A stretch of 64,000 bases of DNA from Heloderma charlesbogerti (GCA_026122225.1 JANEZZ010001504.1:222467-286466); one strand, 5' to 3'. Counted from the stretch's first letter, positions 20,705 to 32,799 are shown. The notes: generated by a model from the sequence alone, not told the origin. A program made the numbers and translations.

Positions 20705-22325
20705 TCTTTGTGGGGAGGTGCGTACGTGGCTACTCTAGACTTTGCCTGAGCAATGGCCTTTCTGGCTTTAGTGTGGTCTTTAGCTCTGACTCCTAGCTTG
20801 GTCTCTCGGCTCTGACCTTGGCATGGCTCCTGGTTCTCAGGACCTGGCCCCTTCCTGACAAATGCCCATAACTCCTCTCTGACATTCACTTTGTTAATTT
20901 TTTTAATCTTGCAAACATTTTTAAAAGTGTTGGAAAATTGATTTTGGGATTGGGATTGAGGGTAGGCGTAATACAGCATAACACCAGCCAGTAAGTAACC
21001 CCATAGGCAGATCTTTCCCATTCCAACTACTCTCCACACACGATTGTATGAAGGGATAACACCTGAATTGGGCTCTTTTGTCAGAGAACTCAGCCCAAAA
21101 GTGGAAGGAAAGAAAGAGGAATTTATCAAGAAGCTAAATCAAAACGCAACAATCCGAGGAATAATTTTCCATTTGCTGGACAATGTGTTCCAAATATTTG
21201 CTGTGAGATGTGTTGCAAGCCAAAAATTCTACTGATGGATATCAAAGAGATCTCTTTACAGTTACCAATAACAAAATATGTTAACACAAAGCAAAACAGA
21301 GTTACAATGTTCAGATGATTCCTTCCCTTTTGAACGGGGAGTTTCAAATTGTGGCCTGTGCACCACTGGAAGTCCACATGCTTCATTCTGTTGATGCGCT
21401 GAAAGGCTGACAACTACCATACTTCCTAAGACAGAAGCAGGCTGAATGCTGAACCTGGCATGAAGCGAAAGCAGACAAACATTACGCCCAGCTTCACAGA
21501 AGTTCACAAAAACAGGCACATCCATTGCATTAGCAAGGCAAGATAACAATGGTTATTAAAAAATGGATTGTGCATGCACTTTGGCTTGAAGAACAAAAAA
21601 GTTTATTGTGGCCCATCGAGACCCTCAACAATTTTCACATGGTCTGCAGGGAGGGGTGTATGGCGGGGGAGTTTGAGAATTGCTCCTTTAGAAGATTCAT
21701 GGCCCAACCTGAGAGAAGCCAAGCAGGACTCCCAAGTGTTGCACTTAATCCCTCCTCCCCACTCTTCCCGCATCAAGCAAGCCTGAAACAAAGGAAAGAA
21801 AAACCTTATTCACAGCAAAGCTCCTCACAACCCAACTGTGAAGGGAGGCACCTAGTTGACCTGAGGTCAACATATGTAAGATGGCAGAAGGCAAGAGCAA
21901 AAAGCCTTTTCTAACAGACCACAGTTTGAGCATTTAATAATGTGAAGAATCTAACATCTGCTCCTCTCCTGAAATATTGACTGACAGGGTCAGACAATAG
22001 TGGGAGAAGACCGCTATGCCACAGCTGCATTTAAAGATACTGGTTCAATGCCTATGGAGATGAAAGCACACTTCTTCCTAGAATAACTTTTGAATAAAAG
22101 GGAAGGGCTCTATTACTGGGAGCAAAACTTGCCTGATGTAGAGAGTGGGAGTGGGGGAGACCTTTCATGTTTTCTTTTTCCTTGTGTTAGTTGGACTTTC
22201 TAATATGTATCGTTAATTTAAAAAATCAGTAAGTATAATGGTGTTTATTTTGTTTGTTTGTTTGTTTTTACAAAGACCTTTCAACTGTCTCAGACAGAAG
22301 TATAAAAATCACTGAAAAGAAGGAT
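20705..22325. other. Unassigned DNA, no recognisable gene
   Basis: The longest frame (20662-21129, minus, 155 codons) begins in unassigned DNA and runs into repeat family B, and has no domain I recognise. No splice-bounded exon seen. I cannot exclude an old, unfamiliar repeat. Confidence 0.3.
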
Positions 22326-22589
22326 CTATCTCACAGGCTTCTTTTAAGAATAAAAATTTGGGGCGGGGGCAGGGGAGATATCCAATGTGTGGTGCCCTGA
22401 ACTCCTTTGAGGAAGGAAAGGATATAAGAGTAATAAATACTTAACAAAACCAGGCTGTGCTGAAAAGAAGTCACCTCAGGATTGAGAGTGGGTGGAAGGT
22501 TGTGTAAAGCCCACAAAATGAAGGAAGCTAGACATGCATATCTTTTAAAAATGAAATTCAACCTGAATTCCTGACTAATCACCAGCATT

Positions 22590-22870
22590 TCTTCTCCTGT
22601 GGCTTGGATCCAAAGATCCTCTGCAAGAATGGAAGCCACTTCCATGTGTGCAAGGTGGCGGTGGTGGGAATGTACCTGGTTCCTGCTGATTCCCCCTCAC
22701 CAACTGCAGCCCCCCCTGCTCCATCACACCCTGTTCTGGAGGGGCCCTGACCCCGAGGAGAGGCTTTTCAGGGGGAGTGAGGGGCTGCAGCAAGAAGGGA
22801 AGGGGAAATCCTCCTTGCATGAGCCAAACTCTGCGTACTTTGGGGAGATCAAAGCCATTGTTTTGGAAAT
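22590..22870. repeat. Possible MITE-like repeat, family K
   Basis: 'CTTGGATCCAAAGATCC', 'GTTCTGGAGGGGCC', 'CTTGCATGAGCCAAACT' and 'TACTTTGGGGAGATC' are laid out like the block at 48030-48310, where 'CTCTGGAG' and 'GTTGGATCCAACTCC' recur. Weak assignment. Confidence 0.35.
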
Positions 22871-23084
22871 GGGCAAAACCCACCACAGATGCCTATTAGT
22901 CCAAGAGCCTTTCCACATGAGACTGTTATTGTGCACTCGTGATTGCTCACTCACGGTAGTTTGCAGTTGCTTTACACGACATTATCCTCCTCCATGGCCT
23001 CTCCCATGCTCTGCAACCATTGTGGGGGGGTTTTTCCTAACAAGAAAAGCCTGGTATTATTTAGAAATGGCGGATTGAAAGCCT

Positions 23085-23510
23085 CATGTACTTGTGCATT
23101 TCTGCAATTCTCTCCCCTCTACCTTGCTATTTCCCCTTCCCTCCCAGCCTCTGGCCTCGCTATTTCCCACCCCACCTCTCACCTCTAGTTCATTGCTTCT
23201 CCCCCTCCTAGCCTCTAGTCCTGCTCTTTCTCTATCCCTTTGCCTTGCTGTTTCTCCCTTCCTCCCATCCTCTAGCCTTGCTCTTTCTCTCCCCTCTACC
23301 CCTCTGCCTTGCTATTTTCCACCTCCCTCCCAGCCTCTGTTTCTCCCCCCTCCCTGACCTCCACCTCTTTAGCTCATTTTTGACTAGCCAGGCCCCGGCG
23401 AAAACTGTTATGTTCTCACATGCAAGCCATTTTAGGGTGGTGCCCACAGCAATTTCTCAAATTCTCAAATGTGCCCACAGCTCCAAAAAGGTTATGGATC
23501 CCTGGTCTAC
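23085..23510. mobile_element. Repeat family F, copy 2
   Basis: A CT-rich core of 'CTTGCTATTTCCC'/'TAGCCTTGCTCTTTCTC' variants is followed by GCAATTTCTCAAATTCTCAA and ATGTGCCCACAGC..CCAAAAAGGTT, the same right end as at 10155-10225. Confidence 0.55.
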
Positions 23511-24479
23511 ACTTTATGCATGATGCCTGGGGAGGGGCTACCCAGTGCAAGCAACATCAGGGCAACCTAACTGGCATGGCCCCACTCCCCACTCCCATAT
23601 TCCTTTACAGAGGGCCAGATCAAGGCCATGGTGGGCCCTGGGGCTAGTCACCTGTAGTGGGGGGCCCACTACTCTGTCCCCAGTACTGAACTCATATACA
23701 ATATTTGCGCGCACGTGCACATGCGCGGCATCTCTACACCAGCCTAAAACCCTGCATTTAAAATGGGGCTTTCTGCTTCTGTTTTAAATGCCAGATCACA
23801 ACGACTCTCTTTTTCACCCGCTTCCTTTTCCCCACCCCTCCCCTCCTCCTTCTCCTCATATCTGAGTCTTCCATTATCGTTCATTGATCTTGCTCCTCTT
23901 CTCACCGCTTTTCCTCTTTTCATGGAGGGAACTCAAGCGGAACACAATGGGGTAATTTGATAGCTCATTATCTGCCATCTATTTAAAAATGGAACAAAGG
24001 GCATTTAGTGCAGGAGACGCCTTGCGGGTACAGTGCGTCGTGTATAGAGCCCACAAACCTCCGTGAAGGAGCAATCTCAATCTCAGGATAAAAGTTCTAT
24101 GTGAAGAAAGCCACACACCCACAGTCGACAAGGTACGATAACAATGGAATAACATTTTCCACTACATATTGTAGTAGAAATCCATGCTTTCCTGGAAGCA
24201 AAAGACTAACATTGCTTTCATGGTAGAGAACTCAAATACAAACACAAGCTTCACCTTTTACAGCATGCAGCACACAGTCACATAACATGACTGAAGGATG
24301 TGCTCTCTCTCTCTCTCTTTCTCACTCACAGTCCACAGACACATGCACGTGTACCCACAGCCTCAAGAAAGAGACATGAAAGGGATTCATGGATTTATCC
24401 ACACAACAGCCAAGCAGGACACACACATACACAGCCAGGATTGGCCCAAGAGATTTTGCTCTCTGAGGAGGATCGGCAA

Positions 24480-24612
24480 ATGCCTCCCACTTCTCACTGG
24501 ATGACCTTGGGCCAGTCGCTACCCGTCAGTCTAACCCACCTCACAGGACTGTTGTGAGGGTGAAAATAGAGAGCTCTTTAGTTCCTGGAGGAAAGTCAGA
24601 ACATAAATATAA
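24480..24612 (+). mobile_element. MIR-like (CORE-type) SINE fragment
   Basis: 'CTGGATGACCTTGGGCCAGT' is the classic MIR/CORE word, followed by 'CCCACCTCACAGGACTGTTG' and a tail with AAAGTCAGAACATAAATATAATAAA. The reverse-oriented relative is at 51386-51490. Confidence 0.75.
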
Positions 24613-24639
24613 TAAAATAAAGTAAATAATTCTATAACA

Positions 24640-24960
24640 GAAAAAAATGTCATGCACTATGTTCATAATAAGCCTCCCTAGCATGTAAAATAGCTATCTG
24701 TAAAATGGCTACAGGCCCCTTAGTCCTGTGTTTAATCTGGCTATGTCTTTGCACAGGAGCAATAATACCAGAGTATGGCATTCATGCCTGAATAAGGCTA
24801 CTGTTAACTTAAGCGAGCTGTAAAATACTGTAAAAAACTAAGACAAGTAGTAGGAAGCCACTTAGCCATCTGTTGCTTTATTAAGGCAAAAAAAACTTTT
24901 ATCAGAATTTCAGAGGATTCTCTTTCACTTCCTTTCTAAACATGCCTGAGTTTGATACTT
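24640..24960. other. Candidate conserved non-coding element
   Basis: Repeat-free AT-rich block with no coding frame, containing TGAATAAGGCTACTGTTAAC, GCTTTATTAAGGC and TTTGATACTTGAAC. Composition only; conservation untested. Confidence 0.25.
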
Positions 24961-25185
24961 GAACATTATATATAACCACAAAAGCAGCAATGGTTTGCTT
25001 TTTTCACAAATAACTTAACCATCAGCTTCTGCTGTTGGTTGAACATGCAGATGAATAGAGACTCCACCCAGGGTCTTTGGACAGTAATCCAAAATAAAAA
25101 TGAGAATATACTTTGTTTATACTTCAGATTCTCAATAGAGCAAATTTTATGCAATCAAGACTCTATTTTAAATCATAACAATAGC

Positions 25186-25652
25186 AATCCTATGTCCCCT
25201 AGACAGCGTCAGGGGGAGGTAGGATTTTTTGGTTTCCCAGCCAAGAGCTCGTAGACAGTGCTATGAGCTCATAGCTGGGAAACTGTGCTCCCTCCCCCGC
25301 CCCTGCCCCTTGTAGCCGGGGTGGAGAGAGCCACACTGCTGCAGCCTCCGTGCTCGTAACATGGAGCACAGAGGGGTGAAAACGGGGCGTTCCTGGGAGC
25401 AGGGATGGGAGGAGACCCTGGAAGCTGCTTTAGACAGTTTCCTACATGGTCTCCAGCCCTGTTCCCACCCCCTCCCTGAAGCTGTACTTAGATGCACAAA
25501 AATACGTGTCTAAGGCAAAGTCCAGGAGCTGCAGCATGGAGGGAATCTTCTCCTTCATGCTGCTTCGGCCCTGCATTGGATAGGCGGTTGCCTCCAACTT
25601 CAGAGGAGGTGGGAGGTGCCCATCTATCTCTATAGGACTGCGCCCTTAATCA
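25186..25652. mobile_element. Harbinger-like MITE (family C), long type
   Basis: Left AGCAATCCTATGTCCCCTAG, right CTCTATAGGACTGCGCCCTTA. The interior GGAGCACAGAGGGG arms mirror the copy at 38001-38414. A TTA follows the right end. Confidence 0.55.
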
Positions 25653-25680
25653 TTTTAAATCATTCATAGCAAAAAATATG

Positions 25681-25797
25681 CAGCCCTCCCCAACCTGGTA
25701 CCCTCCCATCATCCCCCAGCCAGCATGACCCTAGTGGAGGACACTATGTTAGGGAATACATCTGGACAGCACCAGGTTGGGGTAGGCTGTTCTAGAG
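25681..25797. mobile_element. hAT-like MITE (family D)
   Basis: CCCTCCCCAACCTGGTACCC at the left; GCACCAGGTTGGGGTAGGCT at the right, its near-complement. Confidence 0.65.
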
Positions 25798-25849
25798 GAA
25801 TCCCTGCTATTCTTTTGTAAACACAAAGAAAAAGAGAGAGAAAGACAGA

Positions 25850-26135
25850 ATGGGTTCACACAACACCACAACCCACACTCAAAGCTGAGTATGGGTTGAG
25901 TGTGGGTTGTCGCTGAAACATGGGTTGTCGTGTTGTGTGAACCCAGCCACACTAACAAACCATGGTTTGTTAACCATAAATAACCTACAGTCCACAACCC
26001 AACAGCAAGCTAGTTGGTTTGGCCCCACTCCCTGCTTCCAAACTCCTCTTCACAGCCATGCCAGAGGAGCAAGCCTGAGGCTCATGCAGGTTTTTTCTCA
26101 TCACGATAAGCCATGGTTGATCATGATTCCCAAAG
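25850..26135. mobile_element. Palindromic MITE, GGGTTCACACAAC type
   Basis: GGGTTCACACAACACCACAA pairs with GTTGTCGTGTTGTGTGAACC (about 25925). A second small palindrome, AACAAACCATGGTTTGTTAA, follows, then ATAAGCCATGGTTGATCATG. No target duplication identified. Confidence 0.5.
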
Positions 26136-26149
26136 CCATCCCATGCTGA

Positions 26150-26960
26150 CTGGCTCATTTTCAGCGGTACAACACGAGAATGCCTCAGTAGCACCTGTTT
26201 ATGTGTTTTCATGGATTGCCTAATTTTAAAGCTTAAAATAAACATCTATTCTAAGCAGAATAAAGACAAAAATCTAAGTAACAACGGCAAAAAGCGATCA
26301 ATCAAATGTTGACCTTTTAATTCCCAGTTCACCTTTAAATTGTGTGTGTGGGAGGGTGGGGGAGATAGTTATGTTAATGCTACAGATCCATTGGTAAAAG
26401 GTTTTGTTTTGGTGCAAATATTCTATACAAATAAGTTAGGAAGTTATATCATATTCGGGCTGCAGAGATTACGTGCTATGCATGGAGCTAGTTGATTAAA
26501 GTACAAATCTTGGCTTTACTTTGGAATCTCAACACTTGTGGAACGTTAATGATGTACAGCTCTAGGCCTATACCCACAACTCTCTCAGTGCATTGGAGTA
26601 GTCACACTTATCCGTCATTCCATGCTAACTCCCAACTAAACACCAATGTGTAGCCTTATCTTTCAGCTCTTAGATCCTGATATATGGTGCCCATGACCTT
26701 TGCTCCTCTACAAGCTGCTCTCTTAAAAGTCTCTGCCCACTCTCCCTTATTGTCCCTTATGCCTGGAAAGCCCTGCCAAGACACCTATATTATGCTAACC
26801 TCTTGCTCTCTTCCTTCAGATCTCTCCTCTTCACTGATCAAAAGTGCTAAAGACTTCTTCCTGCTGTCATGTAGTTGGCTTGGGAGGGGGGGCCATGCGG
26901 GCGTTGCTAAATCTTTTGCTCACTTATCTTTAGTGTGATTCCAGTCTGTTCTTACCCTGT
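26150..26960. other. Unassigned DNA
   Basis: No exon or familiar repeat. A short GT run near 26340. Confidence 0.3.
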
Positions 26961-26966
26961 TCTTAA

Positions 26967-27092
26967 GGGAAGGGCTGTAGTTCATTGGAGAGTGCATACT
27001 TTGCATGCAAAACGTCCCAGATTCAAACCTTCATATCTCCAAGTAGGGCTGGGTAAGACTCCTGTCTGAAACCCTGAAGGGCAGCTGCCCCC
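26967..27092 (+). mobile_element. tRNA-derived SINE
   Basis: The head reads GGGCTGTAGTTCATTGGAGA, then TTTGCATGCAAAACGTCCCA and the box B-like GATTCAAACC. The body GGGTAAGACTCCTGTCTGAA with ACCCTGAAGGGCAGCTGCC matches the reversed copy at 31021-31203. Confidence 0.7.
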
Positions 27093-27099
27093 CAAGCCT

Positions 27100-28210
27100 A
27101 CATGAGGCTTTTACTCTAGGGCATCTGCAAGCTGAGGTCCTTTGGGACAGATGATGTAGTTGCTACTTCTCAGCCATCCGTCGTTTTCTCCCGGAAAATG
27201 CGGATTTCCAAGGAGGTGTTTTGCTGCGATGTTCTTCGTTTGCTGCAGGTTTCCTCACAGCTACAAGCCGTCTGTTCCTTCCCCAAACCAACTTCTCATT
27301 TTGCGGTGGGCATGTTGTAGGCGTGCGTAGTGCTTGTGTCACTCTGTGACACCCCTTTACTCCCCATCCCTTTGCAGCTGCACAGTTACAGAGGCATAGA
27401 GAGGCATTTTCATTTATTTAATCACACTTTCGCACATTTTTGCAGCTTTGTATCTTTGCAATGGTCGCTTTCGGACTCAGTGCCTAAGGGCTGGGAGGTC
27501 TTGGGGAGGACCAACTTCGGTCCAGCCTCCATTTCGGAGTGATGGGTAGGTACTTACTTCTCACACCTTGTGAGTGCAAACCATTGCGAGAGTCTCAGGC
27601 TGGAGAACTGACAAACATATGGTGTGGGAATGAAGGAGCACAGAACACCCACTTTTTACCTAACAAGGGACAGAAAGACACAACAGAACCCCTAAAATAC
27701 AAAACAGCCACTGAAGTGTCGTGCCCCCCATGCTCACGAGACTGCACAGCTGCACATTAAATTATAATGACCAAAAAAAAGGTATGGCGGAGTCTGTTAG
27801 GGAAGCCCACAGTAAATCTTGAGTATATACCAGCAGAAGCTAATTCGAAGTTGAAATTCTGCGCTGTTGCGATAGGATGGGGTGGGGGTGAAAGCAGTGC
27901 CAGTTAGACGGGGTCCTTGTTTCAAAATCTTGTTTTTTCTTCACTCAGTCCTTCTACCTCACTTTCCCATTTTCCCAACCATTTATCACTACTCCTGGCA
28001 AACAAAACTGAACACAAGTTCCAGCTTCATCTAGTTAATTGGTGTATCTGCAGAGTGATCACCTTAGAACTGGAAATAAAAAACCAAGAAAGGGATCAAG
28101 GAAGCCAAGAAGACAGATTGGTTTGGTTTGGTTTTTTATCATCAGCCATTTCTTTATATGTGGGTAATAGTCAGTTCATCCCCACTTCTCCTGGAAGCCT
28201 TGAAAAAAAG
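27100..28210. other. Unassigned DNA
   Basis: No recognised element apart from short low-complexity words. The open frames at 27330-27760 and 27917-28216 show no domain. Confidence 0.3.
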
Positions 28211-28214
28211 CCTT

Positions 28215-28560
28215 GATGAATCAGAAGTAGTTATTAAGAGTAGAAATCACTGAAATGCCATAATCATGACACCCTCCGTTTTAATTAAATATATTAAAAA
28301 TATGATTATATACATTACAAAAACCATTCACTGGCTCTATTGCATGCCTCCTGCCCTTGTCTAAGAGATATTATCTTGCCTCCAAAAACCTGTTTGGAAT
28401 GGAGAGAATTAAGAAAACATTTGTTTCATTTTGGATAGATTAATGTGATAATTGTGTTCTGAAGTCTATTTGGTTCCTCTCTACAAGCATGAAAACCTGT
28501 GTTCATGCAAATCAGCTGTAATTAGGAATGAATAAAGCATGAAAATTGGCTTCAGCCAAA
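28215..28560. other. Candidate conserved non-coding element
   Basis: Repeat-free, coding-free, AT-rich. It contains an octamer and E-box/homeodomain cluster (ATGCAAATCAGCTGTAATTA at about 28506-28525) and GTTTTAATTAAATATATTA. Looks enhancer-like; inference only. Confidence 0.35.
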
Positions 28561-28779
28561 GCCTGCCTTAAGCATGTCAGTGCCCAAAGCAAAATATTGG
28601 CATTTCACACATAACAGATGCCTCCTTCTCCAGCAGATCCACACCAAATACCACAACTATCTAACAGTGAAACAAAGCATAATATTACACATAAAACAGA
28701 TTAAGTTCTGTTGATCTTTAAGAAAAGTGCCAAAATCCACAGCCAGGCAAGACATGACTGTGGATTTTGAAAACATAAT

Positions 28780-30014
28780 GGCCGGGTTCGCATGACCACA
28801 ATGGCTTATTTCCCTGGGTCACATGCCAATTGTGTGCCAACAGGAATTGCATAATTACCCTCACCAGTGCATGCCATATCATGCGAACCTGGTGAGGGTA
28901 GCTTATTGCCATGGTTAGCAACAATTATTAATAAAGGTCTTATCTTAAACCAAAATCAACACACAAAGCAAAATAGGCCTAAAAGAACTTGTGAAGTGGA
29001 AGATTAGGATGGAGCTACCATTAAATAAATGTTAATAACATTAGATAAAATAACAAATCTGTAATACAAGATGTAAAAAGTAATTATAAAAATTTAATTA
29101 TATCGCAAGCCATATAAAATTGTACCAAAAAGAAAAATCGACAGTCTAAAAGCATCATAGCATTCCTGATTTATAATAATCATATAGTAGGTCATACTAA
29201 TACACATCACGTTTCAGTGCCAAGGCTCTTCGTCAGTCCTGCATATGAAAAGTCTATACTTTTCATGGTAGTGTATAGACTTTTCATGTGCAGGATTTTA
29301 TCTAAAATTTGATTCATGGTTCAGGTCGGCATATGCAAGTCATTGGTTATGAGATAGGAGGGAATAGTGTTTCTCCCTTCTCCTCCTGTTGTATCCAGTA
29401 ACTGACCAAAGTAGATGAAACAGATAAGCTATACAAGAGTGATTTGTTTGGTCCGATTTTGATAATTAATTTAACAAAACTTAGTATTTGGGGGTTATAG
29501 CTATGGTAACACTTTTCATCCCATTGACAATGACCCTTGGGGTTGAAACGCATCTGGGACATATTGTATTAGTCTAATACAATACTGATATGTATGAGTA
29601 TAACCTACTATATGATTATTATAAATCAGGAATGTTATGATGCTTTTGGACTGTTGATTTTTCATTTTGGTACAATTTTATATGGTTTGTGATATAATTA
29701 CATTTTTATAACTGCTTTTTACACTTTGTATTACAGATTTGTTATTTTATCTAATTTTATTAACATTTATTTAACGGTAGCTCCATCCTAATCTTCCACT
29801 TCACAAGTTCTCTTAAACCCAGTTTGCTTTGTGCCATGGTCAGCAAGCCACTCAGAACCCACGGGCTGTTGCAGGGTTCTGGAGTGACTTGGTAGTCCTG
29901 GCAGTAAGTCACCCTTGCCAGGTTGGCATGATACAGTAGGCTGCGCTGGCAAGAGCAATTATGCAAACATGACCGGCACGTGCAGTGAGGAAAATAAGCT
30001 CATGCGAATAGGCC
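28780..30014. mobile_element. 1.2-kb foldback element with ~440-bp arms
   Basis: The left arm (28780-29220) and right arm (about 29578-30014) are near-complements throughout: GGCCGGGTTCGCATGA against TCATGCGAATAGGCC at the tips, GCCATGGTTAGCAA against its complement, AACTTGTGAAGTGGAAGATT against AATCTTCCACTTCACAAGTT, and GAGCTACC.TTAAATAAATGTTAA against its complement. The central 350 bp carries its own small hairpin (29243-29292, TATGAAAAGTCTATAC). No transposase. No clear target duplication. The tips resemble the hAT-like GGGTTCACACAAC family at 25850. Confidence 0.8.
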
Positions 30015-30171
30015 CACTGTGTGAGCCAGCTCTAACAAGCGGAAGGTCATGTACGCATTGTGGATGTGAAGAATGCAGCAGTGAGAAGCCATCCTGCATT
30101 TCCTGACCCAGGCTTCTACACTAGTGCATTAGTCTGGAATAGCTATCCTTTGTTCACTCATTTTTTTACAG

Positions 30172-30425
30172 AGGGCGTTTCCAGATAAGGGGCTCTTAGG
30201 GTGCAATCAACCTTTCACATTCACGGAATTTTACAGGAGGTCCAGACAACAATGTCTTCCATTTGTAACCCTCCCATGTTTTTCCCAGTAGCTCTTCCTT
30301 TTTTCTTACCACAAAATAATCTGTTAAGGAGGGAAAGATGGAACAGCTGCACAAAGCCTTCACATTGGTAGTACTGGGAGCCATCCATCTCGAAACACCC
30401 AGAGAAGCCAGACAATAATTATCAA
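30172..30425 (+). repeat. Unnamed repeat family H, copy 2
   Basis: Begins GGCGTTTCCAGATAAGGGGC, then TTTTACAGGAGGTCCAGACA and CCCTCCCATGTTTTTCCCAG. Best-preserved copy; see 1640-1840. Confidence 0.6.
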
Positions 30426-30739
30426 ATCATTGCACTCTACATTGGGCTTTCTTGTTCTTTCAGATCTGATTTCTAGGGGGGGGGGGTTGCAATAAACTTT
30501 AAGGGCAGCTCCAGCCTTCCCAATGTCAGTGGGCAAAGTGCCTTGAGGCTTTTAAGGGCTATGGTACCTTTAATCAAAAGCTTAGGCCATTTTATTGCTT
30601 CTTGTTCAGTTCAGCTGGGGGATTAGTGATTAATTGCAATGGTCTGACAATGGATAGGTGCCCGTGGTAGTGATGAATCTAAAACAGACCTTCTTTAAGC
30701 ATTTACATCAGTTGTATCTTACACCATAAAGGAACAACA

Positions 30740-31344
30740 GGATATACAATTTGACTCATGATAAATGTTGGCGATGTGGTGAGCCAGGTGCAGACTACAT
30801 GTGTATTTTTTGGCACTGAGATAAAATAGCATACAGGACTTAGATTCTGCATCATATTAAGCTTATAATGGGTTATAACGCACCAATGAATCCATTGAGA
30901 GCGCCTCTGAGTTATCGAAAATGGTGTAAAGAAATCTCTGATGTAGGGATAATTATTGATTTGTTGACTGCAGCTAAAATTTCCATTAGAGAAAGAGTAC
31001 TGTGCCTCCATTGTCTGATTAGAAACATAGGAAGCTTCCCTATACTGAATCAGACCATTGGTCTATCTAGCCCAGTGCTGTTGACACTGACTGGCAGCAG
31101 CGGCTCTCCAAGGTCTCAGGCAGGAGTTTTTCTTGCCCCACCTGGACATGCTGGGGACTGAACCTGGGACCTTCTGCCTGAGAAGCAGGGGCTCTGCCAG
31201 TGAGTGTTTATTCAGGATCTATGGGACGTTGCTATTATGATCAAAATTACTTACTATATAAGAGCACGAGAGAATAAAATGTTTGAGAATGGGTTTACTG
31301 AAGAATGGCGTGGGTTTGTTACGTGTTGGAATGATAAATTCTAG
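30740..31344 (+). pseudogene. L1 ORF2 C-terminal remnant
   Basis: Upstream of the SINE the frame reads DKCWRCGEPGADYM.IFWH, the Cys/His motif near the end of vertebrate L1 ORF2 (CxxC..H..H). Downstream of the SINE it resumes as IQDLWDVAIMIKITYYIRAR then FTEEWRGFVTCWNDKF, with a stop at 31342-31344. Stops and the SINE insertion break it. The family call rests on the Cys/His motif and this C-terminal layout. Confidence 0.72.
31021..31203 (-). mobile_element. tRNA-derived SINE nested in L1
   Basis: Reads in reverse: box A-like and box B-like words lie at the right end (complement of GAACCTGGGACCTTCTGCCT), and the tail is at the left as AGAAACATAGGAAGCTTCCC then CTGAATCAGACCATTGGTCT. Same family as 26967-27092. 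It interrupts an L1 reading frame, so it is younger. Confidence 0.78.
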
Positions 31345-31544
31345 GATAGCATTTGGCCATATTCATAATTTTCCTTCATTTTCATTTATGTATTACAAAT
31401 TATGTATTTGTAGGATGAGTTACTATTTATTTTGTATATTCTTATTATTTATTTTATATATTTCATATCATTGTTTCAATAAAAAAACTTCCTTTGAAAA
31501 TAAAAGAAAAAGAAAGAAAGAAAGAAAGAAAGAAAGCTGAGATT

Positions 31545-32390
31545 TTTTAGAAGATGAATTCTGTACATTCTGTGGCTTTTCTGCACTCCCACAGAATCAT
31601 GGCATATGTACAGCCCTGAATGTAACCCAGATGACTATCACTCGTATGATGATTCACATATCTATATTAAACAGACTAGAAAACAAACAAAACTTGAGTA
31701 GAGCTTGCCAGGATGTGTACACCCCATGTACATGCTATGGAATACAAGCATATATACAAATGTGTAGAAAATTCATATAATACAGCCCTAATTGTCACTT
31801 GGATGATTCAATTCAACTCCAAACCTAGCATCATCCATCTGTTCTGGCAAATTAAGCCTGAAATCTCACACATTTTCCTGAGAGTAAGACTCACTGAACA
31901 CAGTGGAACTTGTAAATATGCACAGGATTGCGATGATCCCACTTAGTCAATGTACATCTCAAACAAGTTAGAAAACCATGCAACACGCACACGCACACAC
32001 GGGCATGGCCTCTTTTACAAGTTTAAGCCTACTCAATTTGACATAACACTTCATGGCCTGAAGTTATCGGTTTCTCCCGCAATGCTGCTCTGTCCACCAA
32101 AGAGAATGAGAAAATGTAATAATGATAAAAGAGAGAACTGGTACCACCCAGTTGCTGTCCTGCTCCAGGCCTTCCCACTGCAGAAAACTATTAAAAGACT
32201 CAACAACAACAACAACCACCTCTGAGAGAGATAGCAAGCAGGAAAGAGCTAAGTCAAGCAAGGAAAAAGTGAAAGTAGTAGTTCACAATGTGAGCTTGTT
32301 ATGAAAGAAGATTGTTACGCTTCATGCCAGTGTACAACAGTTGGTTACTGAGAAACAGGGCTGCCAAATCCTCAGTTGAGGATAGTGCCT
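31545..32390. other. Mostly unassigned DNA with a family C MITE remnant
   Basis: 31868-31937 carries GAGAGTAAGACTCACTGAAC and ATATGCACAGGATTGCGATG, a decayed Harbinger-like MITE. A CAA-rich stretch lies at 32200-32216. Otherwise nothing recognised. Confidence 0.4.
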
Positions 32391-32402
32391 ATATCCTTAA
32401 AT

Positions 32403-32748
32403 CAGGGTGCAGAACCTCTTTCAGGCCAAGGGCTGGATTCCATTTCAGAGAAGCTCTTGGAGGCTGCATTCCAGGGATGGGTGGGGCCAAAGACAAATAG
32501 GGCACGGCCAAAACCACAAACATATCAGCCTGTTGTAGCTTAAAGCTCTTATTCCCGGTAACTAAGCCTTAGGAGAAGTGTTTCAACCTTTAAAAACACT
32601 GCAGAAAAGCTGGGATATGGTCAGTGGTTGGAGGAAAGGGGGTGGAGCCAGGGCAAGAGGGCATGGCCTTCTGGGGAGCCCCGGAGTGCTGGATGGGGAG
32701 CCCCTGAGGGCTGGATTTGGACCTCAGGCCCTTGGTTCTGCTCCCCTG
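32403..32748. mobile_element. hAT-like MITE (family E), copy 2
   Basis: Ends CAGGGTGCAGAACCTC and ..GGTTCTGCTCCCCTG are inverted complements. Flanking octamers CCTTAAAT (32395-32402) and CTTTAAAA (32749-32756) match at 6 of 8. 346 bp with no frame. Same family as 18791-19136. Confidence 0.75.
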
Positions 32749-32799
32749 CTTTAAAAGCTGCAAGGCTTCAGATAGGATGCAGCTGCTGAACCTAAGGTG

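Larger units (their letters stand above)
30680..31540 (+). mobile_element. L1-type LINE 3' end, interrupted by a SINE
   Basis: The plus strand encodes the C-terminal part of an L1 ORF2 and a 3' UTR ending in an A-rich (AAAG)n tail at 31500-31538. A tRNA-SINE (31021-31203) sits in the coding region. 5' end truncated near 30680. Confidence 0.78.

Noticed and set aside
20662..21129. 155-codon open frame on the minus strand
   Set aside because: It runs into repeat family B at one end, shows no domain, and has no start context or splice evidence; treated as chance.
22599..23078. 159-codon open frame, plus
   Set aside because: Overlaps equally long frames on the other strand in a GC-rich repeat-like block; no motif recognised.
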